Below, one piece after another: positions 1-5,611 of a stretch of 13,856 nucleotides of DNA. This DNA is from Tannerella sp. (GTDB lineage: Bacteria > Bacteroidota > Bacteroidia > Bacteroidales > Tannerellaceae). Position 1 is the first letter of the stretch. Every line of letters begins with the position of its first letter. The stretch is taken from the NCBI GenBank assembly GCA_031279875.1, contig JAITHS010000340.1:1-13856 (forward strand), given 5' to 3'. Made by a program: the position numbers and the translations under genes. The notes beneath the pieces were generated by a model. The model searched no databases and was not told the DNA's origin. It was given only the letters and a program-made list of their open reading frames with translations.

Positions 1-601
1 CGGAGATACGTCGATAGACTTCCGAAATATCGACCTCTGCCGTGTCGGTTTCGATTAGCAGACGGTTGTATCGAAAGGCTAATAACAGTGCATCATCCTG
101 ATAATTAACACCAAAAGACAAATAAAAATCCGCTTCGAGCAGCATTTTCGCCGTTTGGGCATTGCTTCTGAAACCGTGAATAATCCATGGCAGTGCCGGT
201 TTCATATCGCTTTTGATTTTTATTATTTCGTTAAAAGCTTTTACGCAATGTATTATCAACGGTTTACGGACTTCTTCGGCGAGCAGGGCATGTTGGCGTA
301 AGAGGTCGGTTTGCAGGTTTATGTCAGGGGGATTAATGCCGTCTGCGCCGACGCGATTTTTGCGTTTCAATATGGCTTTATCAAGCCCTGTTTCTCCGAT
401 TGCGACAACTTGCGGCATCAGAGCATACTTTCTAACTAACGGCATCAGTGATGCGTCGGCATACCACGGATGAATGCCGACGGAATACAGGCAACCGTCA
501 ACAGGATTAAAAGGCTCGCGTATATCAACGGAGATAATCGAAGTATGGTTGCCGTCATTACACGGATAAATGCTATGTGTGTGAATATCAAGGTAATGCA
601 T
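1..601 (-). CDS. TatD-family metal-dependent hydrolase (partial, 3' end outside window)
   Basis: Reading the minus strand from an ATG at 601 gives 200 codons without a stop, running off the window edge. TatD proteins are two-metal hydrolases of the amidohydrolase superfamily; several act as 3'-5' exonucleases or DNases. The metal ligands are all visible: HTH at residues 7-9, Glu70 in GETGLD, His118 in IIHC, His142 in IHGF and Asp186 in ETD. The YSVGIHPWYA motif near residues 39-48 is typical of the short Bacteroidota branch of the family, which usually ends about 10-25 residues beyond where this one is cut. Between GETGLD and the next helix (residues 75-95) there is an apparent insertion of about a dozen residues compared with what I remember of relatives. 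It starts 5 bp after the yidD stop, so it is likely co-transcribed with it. The family call is firm; the substrate is unknown. Confidence 0.88.
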   Translation of the reverse strand, partial: MHYLDIHTHSIYPCNDGNHTSIISVDIREPFNPVDGCLYSVGIHPWYADASLMPLVRKYALMPQVVAIGETGLDKAILKRKNRVGADGINPPDINLQTDLLRQHALLAEEVRKPLIIHCVKAFNEIIKIKSDMKPALPWIIHGFRSNAQTAKMLLEADFYLSFGVNYQDDALLLAFRYNRLLIETDTAEVDISEVYRRIS

Positions 602-606
602 AGTTT

Positions 607-828
607 TTACGGTACAGGGTCATAGCCGCTACCGCCCCACGGGTGGCAGCGAAAGATGCGTTTGACGGCTAAATATAATCCTTTAAACGGGCCGTGCTTT
701 TTAAGCGCTTCTACGGCATATTCCGAGCATGTCGGGGTATAGCGACAAGTCGGCGGAGTTAGCGGTGATATGCATGTTCGGTAGAAATAAACCGGCAGCA
801 GCAGTATTTCAGTCAGCAGTCGTTTCAT
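607..828 (-). CDS. yidD: Membrane protein insertion efficiency factor YidD
   Basis: This 73-residue protein has the full YidD signature: a hydrophobic, amphipathic N-terminus (residues 5-20), the cysteine-rich stretch [18 protein letters not shown] (21-38) and the closing [12 protein letters not shown] (62-73). Conserved cysteines are at 19, 28, 34 and 61. YidD is a small inner-face membrane-associated protein thought to help the YidC insertase integrate membrane proteins. Its ATG at 828 lies inside the 3' end of rnpA, a 20-bp overlap, which suggests translational coupling. In many bacteria yidD sits between rnpA and yidC; here the rnpA-yidD pair is kept but a TatD gene follows instead of yidC. 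Length matches the family. Confidence 0.96.
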   Translation of the reverse strand: MKRLLTEILLLPVYFYRTCISPLTPPTCRYTPTCSEYAVEALKKHGPFKGLYLAVKRIFRCHPWGGSGYDPVP

Positions 829-1249
829 GAATATCGGAGGTTAATTGGGCAACAAGTTTATTGACGGTCTTAATCATTGCTTTGCTGATGTCGGCGTAAT
901 GCAAAACCTCGTTACTCATATAAACAAAAGCGATATGCAAAGCGATAATCTCGGCTGTGCAGCATTCAACAAGCGGCTGTTTGTTAAGGCGATAAGATTC
1001 GCGAATAAGCCGTTTGATGCGGTTGCGGTCAACGGCATGACGGAGGCGTTTTTTTGCAACGCTTACCATTATTGCGATACCGGCGGCATGTTGGGAGGCG
1101 TCGTCGGCTTTATCGGCAGAGCAAAAAACCGCTCGCAGAGGGAATGATTTTATTGATTTGCCTTCTACAAAAAGCCTGTCGATGTCTTTTCGAGAAGACA
1201 GACGTTCTTTTTTTGGAAAGAAGCGTCTTTCAACCGACTTCTCTTCCAT
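809..1249 (-). CDS. rnpA: Ribonuclease P protein component
   Basis: This is the protein subunit of RNase P, which binds the catalytic RNA and helps it remove 5' leaders from pre-tRNAs. The diagnostic RNR motif lies at residues 75-77 inside [16 protein letters not shown] (72-87), and the N-terminal part [19 protein letters not shown] is the usual substrate-groove region. I chose the ATG at 1249 (146 residues). The frame stays open to a TTG at 1288, but that would add 13 residues unlike the family and a longer overlap with the upstream gene. The chosen start overlaps the end of the HemD-like gene by 20 bp, and the stop overlaps the start of yidD by 20 bp, so the three genes are probably translationally coupled. 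The C-terminal ~15 residues look poorly conserved. Confidence 0.95.
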   Translation of the reverse strand: MEEKSVERRFFPKKERLSSRKDIDRLFVEGKSIKSFPLRAVFCSADKADDASQHAAGIAIMVSVAKKRLRHAVDRNRIKRLIRESYRLNKQPLVECCTAEIIALHIAFVYMSNEVLHYADISKAMIKTVNKLVAQLTSDIHETTAD

Positions 1250-2090
1250 TGACGGCGCCTTTCTGTTTGGATGCGGGCTTGACGACAACCGGTTCTTCGA
1301 TATCGTCGAGTGTCAAGGATACGGGCGTTTTAAGTTCTCCTTTTTCTATCCTTTTGAGATACAAATCAAGGGCGGTAGTCATAGCGGGAGCTTCCTTTGT
1401 GGGCGCGCCGATATCAAGGCGTAATCCGGCGTCTAATGCGGTTTTTTGGGTTGTAGGGCCGAAGCAACCGATACGCATGTTATCTTGCTTGAAATCAGGG
1501 AAGTTTTTCAACAGAGAATGGATACCTTGCGGGCTGAAAAAGAGCATCAAATCATAGTCGAATTTTTCGTCGGAACGGAATTCATTACTTACTGTACGAT
1601 ACATCACAGCAGTCCGAAAATGTATCTTCTTTGTGCTTATTCGTAGCATCAAATCTTCTTTGTGAACATCCGAAACGGGGATAATATACTTCTCTTTGGG
1701 ATGTTTGAAGACGAGTTTTACCAAATCGTCCAGCTGACCGTTTTGCCCATAGAAGACTTTACGCTTGCGATACACCGTGTATTTTTGCAGATATACTGCA
1801 ATAGTCTCTGTGATACAGAAATACTTCATCGTTTCGGGGATGGTGATGCGCATTTCTTCCGCCAGTTGAAAGTAATGGTCAACCGCAGTACGGGCAGTGA
1901 AGATTACTGCCGTATAATCCAACAACGATAAACGTTGCTGCCTGAACTCTTTGGCGTTTATCGGTTCTACTTTTATAAACGGCCTGAACTCCACCTCAAC
2001 ACCGTATTTCTTGCCTATGTCATAATACGGCGACTTTCCTGCCGGAGGTTCGGGTTGGGATACCAACATTTTTTTGATAATCATTGTCAT
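1230..2090 (-). CDS. hemD: Uroporphyrinogen-III synthase family protein (HemD-like)
   Basis: The protein resembles the Bacteroidota branch of HemD, which cyclises hydroxymethylbilane to uroporphyrinogen III, the precursor of haem, sirohaem and cobalamin. Visible family stretches (numbered from the ATG at 2090, 286 residues) are YGVEVEFRPFIKVEP (29-43), AVIFTARTAVDHYF (61-74), LFFSPQGIHSLL (183-194) and GPTTQKTALDAGL (211-223), consistent with two alternating alpha/beta domains. The frame extends to a TTG at 2105, but ATGs at 2090 and 2084 are better starts; 2084 is equally possible. The last ~35 residues, after LYLKRIEKGE, form a polar tail beyond the usual domain end, and its coding DNA overlaps rnpA by 20 bp. 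No other haem gene is present here, so the enzymatic role is inferred from family only. Start is 22 bp after DUF4271. Confidence 0.85.
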   Translation of the reverse strand: MTMIIKKMLVSQPEPPAGKSPYYDIGKKYGVEVEFRPFIKVEPINAKEFRQQRLSLLDYTAVIFTARTAVDHYFQLAEEMRITIPETMKYFCITETIAVYLQKYTVYRKRKVFYGQNGQLDDLVKLVFKHPKEKYIIPVSDVHKEDLMLRISTKKIHFRTAVMYRTVSNEFRSDEKFDYDLMLFFSPQGIHSLLKNFPDFKQDNMRIGCFGPTTQKTALDAGLRLDIGAPTKEAPAMTTALDLYLKRIEKGELKTPVSLTLDDIEEPVVVKPASKQKGAVNGREVG

Positions 2091-2112
2091 ATCTAAATCG
2101 CTCAATAATCTT

Positions 2113-2781
2113 TTATATTATACTGTTGTAAAAATAAGTCAATACTTTGTACAATAATACCAATGGTGTCAATTCGAGGGTGCAAAGGTACAAAGAAAAA
2201 AACAAAAAGCCCGTATTTCTGTTGAAAAATATGTTAAAAAATCTATAAATTAGTATAATGCGTGATGCAATATAACTGATTATCAGTATTATAAGTGCTA
2301 TGTATAAAAATTGTCCTGTAAGCAACAAAAGCAATGTCGGAAGGTATAAAATGATACCCCAAACGTTAAACAGCGACTGTAAACTTGTTTGCATCATCTT
2401 GTATTTGCTCTTTTCGAGGAATATTATTCCGACTAATGCTATATATAGTTGATTATAAGCATAATAAATGGCATATATAAGCATTAGTACAAGGACGTGC
2501 CTTACGGAAGTCATAATGCTGTCGATAGCAATTAAGCCGCCGACGGATGCTATGATGAACGTAACAACTGCCGAGAGTAGCAGAGATTGAAAGAGCATGA
2601 AAGCGTTGAAGATGAAGCTTTCACGCTCGACAGTCTCAAAGATGCTTTGCCTGTCTCTGCCTGCGATGATGTTGCCTGTCATTTTGCCGAACAATGCCGC
2701 GTTGAGCCTGAAAATCAGTGCAAAAAGCGCCAGTATTATTATTACGGTAAGAATCCAGAAGTCGTTCAAATGTCTGTCCAT
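2113..2781 (-). CDS. DUF4271 family multi-pass membrane protein
   Basis: A 222-residue hydrophobic protein of unknown function. I see about six membrane segments: roughly residues 8-29, 57-86, 94-121, 138-157, 158-178 and 191-214. The only sizeable loops are at 30-56, which is charged, and 122-137. The C-terminal stretch LYLCTLELTPL (197-207) and the position directly upstream of the HemD-like gene match the Bacteroidota DUF4271 family as I recall it. There is no catalytic motif to suggest an activity. The ATG at 2781 lies 1 bp from the TGA of the upstream oxidoreductase, so translation is probably coupled. The constant association with hemD, rnpA and yidD suggests an envelope or housekeeping role, but that is inference. 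Confidence 0.82.
   Translation of the reverse strand: MDRHLNDFWILTVIIILALFALIFRLNAALFGKMTGNIIAGRDRQSIFETVERESFIFNAFMLFQSLLLSAVVTFIIASVGGLIAIDSIMTSVRHVLVLMLIYAIYYAYNQLYIALVGIIFLEKSKYKMMQTSLQSLFNVWGIILYLPTLLLLLTGQFLYIALIILIISYIASRIILIYRFFNIFFNRNTGFLFFSLYLCTLELTPLVLLYKVLTYFYNSII
2183..2190 (-). promoter_or_regulatory. Possible internal -7 element (TACCTTTG) inside DUF4271
   Basis: The minus strand reads TACCTTTG, an exact match to the Bacteroidota TAnnTTTG element, about 93 bp upstream of the HemD-like start. It could provide a separate promoter for hemD-rnpA-yidD-tatD. No TTTG box is found at the expected 19-20 bp upstream, and the same bases encode Tyr-Leu-Cys of a conserved protein stretch, so chance is a real alternative. 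Confidence 0.3.
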
Positions 2782-2782
2782 A

Positions 2783-3832
2783 TCATTTTGGATTCATATC
2801 TACGACGCTGCCGGGCTTGGCTTTGGATACCGTTTCGAGAAGTTGTATCACCGCTACGTTACCGCGAGCGTCGGTCGGATGTTCCGCGCCATTGCGAAGC
2901 GATTGATATACAGCGTCATAGAAAGAGGTGTAATCACCTTTGACGGTAGGATATTTGACTCTTCCTTCCTGTTCGGTAGTGATAACGCCCCATTTGTCGG
3001 GGCTTTCCAAACCCCAATTGTCGGCTAAAGGTGTCTCGCCGTTTTTCAGACGCTCTTCCTGCGGGTCAACGCCATGTTTGAGATACGAGCCTTCCGTACC
3101 GTGCAGCACGAAACGCGGCTCCGGTTCGCACATCAGATAACCGGCTTTGAGGGTTACGCGCAACTCCGGATTCTTGGCGCAACGTATCAAATGAAGGCAA
3201 AAATAATCGTCCACAACACCACCGTCGCGCATCGTGGCAATATCAACATAAACTGCTTCCGGCAACCCGAAAAGGCTTATCGTCTGGTCAACGATATGTG
3301 AACCGAGATTGTACATCATACCGCCGCTCTGCTCTTTCCACGTGTCGGGTTTGATATAGTTGCGGTAGCGGGCGAAAGTTGATTCGAACTCGACTAACCG
3401 TCCGAGAGTTCCCTGTTCGATGATGTTTTTAACCGTCAGGAAATCGCCGTCCCAGCGACGGTTTTGATATACGCACAGCATCAGATTGCGTTCTTCGGCT
3501 ATGCGTATCAGCTCGCGACATTGTGCAACGGTTTGAGCAAAAGGCTTTTCAACTACTACGTGCTTGCCTGCCAGTAATGCCTGACGGGTGTATTCGTAAT
3601 GCGTCAGGTCGGGAGTGTTTACAATAATCAGTTCCAACTCGTTGATAGCCAGCAGTTCGTCTGTCGAACGAACAATTGTTGCATCAGGATATCTTTCGGC
3701 CGACAAGTTACGGCTACGTTCCAGAATGGCTGTCAATTCAAACATCTCATGATAGTCAATAAACGGAGCGTGAAACAATTGTCCCGACATTCCGTAAGAC
3801 ATGATTCCCGTTTTGATTGTCTTTGGTTTCAT
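2783..3832 (-). CDS. Gfo/Idh/MocA family NAD(P)-dependent oxidoreductase
   Basis: The 349-residue protein has the two-domain layout of the glucose-fructose oxidoreductase / inositol dehydrogenase / MocA family, which oxidises or reduces sugars, inositols or related compounds with NAD(P). The N-terminal Rossmann fold has a glycine-rich GIMSYGMSGQLFHAPF stretch (residues 9-24), and the family hallmark EKPF is at 95-98. The GGMMYNLGSHIVDQ segment (170-183) carries the presumed catalytic His179 and Asp182. It resembles the YdgJ-like subgroup. The frame is open to a TTG at 3838, but the ATG at 3832 is the natural start and lies about 37 bp downstream of a good -7 promoter element. It is the first gene of the leftward operon, 1 bp before DUF4271. 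Substrate cannot be told from the sequence. Confidence 0.92.
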   Translation of the reverse strand: MKPKTIKTGIMSYGMSGQLFHAPFIDYHEMFELTAILERSRNLSAERYPDATIVRSTDELLAINELELIIVNTPDLTHYEYTRQALLAGKHVVVEKPFAQTVAQCRELIRIAEERNLMLCVYQNRRWDGDFLTVKNIIEQGTLGRLVEFESTFARYRNYIKPDTWKEQSGGMMYNLGSHIVDQTISLFGLPEAVYVDIATMRDGGVVDDYFCLHLIRCAKNPELRVTLKAGYLMCEPEPRFVLHGTEGSYLKHGVDPQEERLKNGETPLADNWGLESPDKWGVITTEQEGRVKYPTVKGDYTSFYDAVYQSLRNGAEHPTDARGNVAVIQLLETVSKAKPGSVVDMNPK

Positions 3833-3868
3833 TTTCAAAAATATGAATTATTAGGGTTATTTCGACTG

Positions 3869-3876
3869 CAAAGGTA
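3869..3876 (-). promoter_or_regulatory. Promoter -7 element for the leftward operon
   Basis: The minus strand has TACCTTTG, an exact TAnnTTTG match, preceded by a T-rich stretch. It would give a leader of about 30 nt before the ATG at 3832. The -33 region would fall at about 3896-3902, inside the left arm of the inverted-repeat element, where only a TTTC-like partial match is seen. Confidence 0.65.
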
Positions 3877-3888
3877 CAAAAAAAATAT

Positions 3889-4011
3889 GGGGAACCTCGA
3901 AAAATTGTTTTTTCTTCGTTTTGCTCCTTCGTCAAAATGCTCATTTACGTCAGTAAACTCCGCTTTTTCCTCAGTCGCAGGCCTCGAAAAAATCAATTTT
4001 TGGAGATTCCC
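3889..4011. repeat. Inverted-repeat-bounded intergenic element, possible MITE-like or palindromic repeat
   Basis: A stretch of about 123 bp is framed by imperfect inverted repeats of 26-27 bp: left arm 3889-3914, right arm 3986-4012. The arms share GGGAA, CTC, AAAAATTG and TTTTTTC, with three mismatches and one single-base gap. TAT occurs just outside both ends (3886-3888 and 4012-4014), which could be a 3-bp target duplication but is too short to trust. The core contains a smaller hairpin, TTTAC/GTAAA around GTCA, near 3944-3957. No transposase is encoded. It may be a mobile non-autonomous repeat or the DNA for a structured RNA. A genome self-search is needed to decide. Confidence 0.5.
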
Positions 4012-4014
4012 TAT

Positions 4015-4046
4015 GAAATGAGGAAATGAGGGGACGAGGGGACGAG
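4015..4046. repeat. Four-unit 8-bp tandem repeat
   Basis: Two copies of GAAATGAG (4015-4022, 4023-4030) are followed directly by two copies of GGGACGAG (4031-4038, 4039-4046). A further GAGGGGAC copy occurs at 4074-4081. The array starts a few bases after the right arm of the inverted-repeat element and sits about 75 bp upstream of the tetR promoter. The rest of the 3833-4210 gap is AT-rich and carries no convincing gene. Confidence 0.6.
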
Positions 4047-4111
4047 GCAGAAGGGGCGGCAAGCAGTTTGGATGAGGGGACAAGGGCGAAAATGTTAAAT
4101 AATCATAAAAA

Positions 4112-4131
4112 TTTGGCGGAAGTTTGGCGGA
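4112..4131. repeat. Direct repeat TTTGGCGGA, possible operator
   Basis: TTTGGCGGA occurs at 4112-4120 and again at 4123-4131, an 11-bp offset or about one helical turn. The second copy contains the TTTG used as the -33 box of the tetR promoter, so a protein bound here would compete with RNA polymerase. TetR-family operators are usually inverted rather than direct repeats, so binding by the adjacent regulator is only a possibility. Confidence 0.4.
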
Positions 4132-4154
4132 TTAAAAAATAGTTCGTACCTTTG
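4123..4154 (+). promoter_or_regulatory. Promoter of the tetR/ABC operon (-33 TTTG, -7 TACCTTTG)
   Basis: TTTG at 4123-4126 and TACCTTTG at 4147-4154 are separated by 20 bp, very close to the Bacteroidota consensus TTTG-N19-TAnnTTTG. Transcription would start near 4160 and leave an A-rich leader of about 50 nt before the tetR ATG. Confidence 0.72.
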
Positions 4155-4210
4155 ACCGACTATTCAATCAAAAAAGCAACTATTTTTCAACAAAAAACAA
4201 CAACTGAAAC

Positions 4211-4840
4211 ATGCCGAGAACAAAGGAACAATACGAAAAAATACGCTCCGAAAAGAAGCGAGCAATCATGGAGACAGCGTTACAACTGTTTGCAGAACAG
4301 GGCTTTGCCGGTACAAGTATTGAGACTATCGCCCAACATGCAAAGATATCGAAAGGTCTGCTTTACAACTATTTTGAGAGCAAAGATGACTTGCTTCATC
4401 AGATAATACTGACGGGCGTTGAAATAGTAACAAAAGCGGGGGTTTTTAAGCCCGGTATGACGCGCGAAGACTTTATCCGATGCGTTAAGCATTTGCTTGA
4501 CATGGTGGAAGAACATCGCAACTTTTTAAGCCTCTACTCGGCACTCGGCACACAGCCGGGAATAGCGCAGAAAGTTACTCCGACGGTTGAAAATAGCGCG
4601 GAAATAACTGCTTTGTTGGAGTTTTTCGGCGCTCACTCCGGTAATGATGCGGCAATCAAGGAAGTACTGCTTTTCAGCTCGTTAATCAAAGGATACTATA
4701 TTTTGTCGCTTTTCGGTGTCGTTCAGAAAGTAATGTCTCTTAACTTGCTGAAAGAAACGATTTTGGAGTTCGCTATTGAGCGTTGGGGAACTGTAGAGAC
4801 GGAGCATGTCCCGTCCGTAACGTGTTTTTTTTTACATTAA
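4211..4840 (+). CDS. TetR/AcrR family transcriptional regulator
   Basis: The 209-residue protein has the family's N-terminal DNA-binding domain. The helix-turn-helix spans about residues 19-66: IMETALQLFAEQGFAGTSIETIA, then AKISKGLLYNYFESKDDLL with the hallmark Y-x-YF-x-SK-x-x-L. The C-terminal part (about 70-209) is the variable ligand-binding and dimerisation helical domain, and gives no clue to the ligand. These proteins usually repress and are released by a small molecule. It is the first gene of a five-gene operon with an ABC transport module, 9 bp before the next gene, so it most likely controls its own operon. The last residues are encoded across a run of nine T (4825-4833), a slippage-prone tract; a small change there would alter only the C-terminal tail. 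Confidence 0.93.
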   Translation: MPRTKEQYEKIRSEKKRAIMETALQLFAEQGFAGTSIETIAQHAKISKGLLYNYFESKDDLLHQIILTGVEIVTKAGVFKPGMTREDFIRCVKHLLDMVEEHRNFLSLYSALGTQPGIAQKVTPTVENSAEITALLEFFGAHSGNDAAIKEVLLFSSLIKGYYILSLFGVVQKVMSLNLLKETILEFAIERWGTVETEHVPSVTCFFLH

Positions 4841-4849
4841 TAATATATT

Positions 4850-5602
4850 ATGAAACTTATTTTGTTATTTATCTTATTATCAGGAACTTGTGCTTCCGCT
4901 TTTTCGCAGACACCTGATGCTACCGAAATTATCCGCAAGGTAGATGAAAACAATCGCGGTGCTCACGTTTATTCGGAAATCAAAATGACGGTTGTCCGTC
5001 CGACATGGAAACGCGAAATCGGCATTAAATCGTGGGCAAGAGGGTCAAATTACACGCTGGCAGTCATCACTTCGCCCGCCAAAGAGAAAGGTCAGGCGTT
5101 CCTCAAACGTCAGAAAGACCTGTGGAACTGGGTTCCGTCAATCAGCAGGATGATTAAAATGTCGTCGTCGGTCATGGGGCAGTCGTGGATGGGAAGCGAC
5201 TTTACTAACGATGACCTGATGCGCGAATCGTCAACCGTCAACGATTATACGCACGAACTCGCCGCCGCGTCGGAAAAGATACGCGACACCGATTGCTACA
5301 AGATTGTGCTGACGCCCAAAGAAGATGCAGCGATAGTATGGGGCAAAGTCGTGATGTGGGTCTCGAAAGCAGATTTTATCGACCTCAAAACAGAGTTCTA
5401 CGACGAAGACGGAGCGTTGGTAAATACTATCAACTCATTCGACATCAAGCAGTTCGGCAAACGACGTCTGTCGTCGAAGATGGAAGTCGTGCCGGCAGAC
5501 AAACCTAACCAAAAAACGGTTATGGAAATCATCAAATACGATTTCGATACACCGATTGAAGAAAGTTTTTTTTCACAACAGAATATGAAAACAGTTAAAT
5601 GA
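4850..5602 (+). CDS. Secreted LolA-like outer membrane lipoprotein-sorting protein (PF17131 type)
   Basis: The 250-residue protein has a clear Sec signal peptide (hydrophobic residues 3-17, cleavage probably near AFS-Q at 19-20) with no lipobox cysteine, so a soluble periplasmic protein is expected. The mature part looks like the LolA-like fold. Typical stretches are SWARGSNYTL (61-70), DLWNWVPSISRMIKM (90-104) and MGSDFTNDDLM (114-124), the last being a signature of the 'outer membrane lipoprotein-sorting protein' family. Such proteins are thought to bind acyl chains in a half-barrel; relatives are often encoded beside RND/MMPL or FtsX-type transporters. Here it precedes two FtsX permeases and an ATPase, so it may carry the cargo released by them. 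It lies 9 bp after tetR and 9 bp before the first permease. The true cargo is unknown. Confidence 0.86.
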   Translation: MKLILLFILLSGTCASAFSQTPDATEIIRKVDENNRGAHVYSEIKMTVVRPTWKREIGIKSWARGSNYTLAVITSPAKEKGQAFLKRQKDLWNWVPSISRMIKMSSSVMGQSWMGSDFTNDDLMRESSTVNDYTHELAAASEKIRDTDCYKIVLTPKEDAAIVWGKVVMWVSKADFIDLKTEFYDEDGALVNTINSFDIKQFGKRRLSSKMEVVPADKPNQKTVMEIIKYDFDTPIEESFFSQQNMKTVK

Positions 5603-5611
5603 ACAATCTAC

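Noticed and set aside
1250..1288. TTG at 1288 as the rnpA start
   Set aside because: The ATG at 1249 fits family length, reduces the overlap with the upstream gene to 20 bp, and the extra residues do not resemble RnpA.
3833..3838. TTG at 3838 as the oxidoreductase start
   Set aside because: It adds only two residues; the ATG at 3832 is in frame and better placed.
3835..4083. A minus-strand open frame across the inverted-repeat element with a charged, protein-like stretch (EEKAEFTDVNEHFDEGAKRR)
   Set aside because: It begins in a low-complexity G-rich region, overlaps the promoter of the next gene and has no upstream signals. The frame is better explained by the composition of a repeat element than by a real gene.
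4030..4086. Possible G-quadruplex from GGGG runs at 4030, 4038, 4053 and 4076
   Set aside because: Loops of 4, 11 and 19 bases make a stable quadruplex unlikely; the tandem repeat explains the G-runs better.
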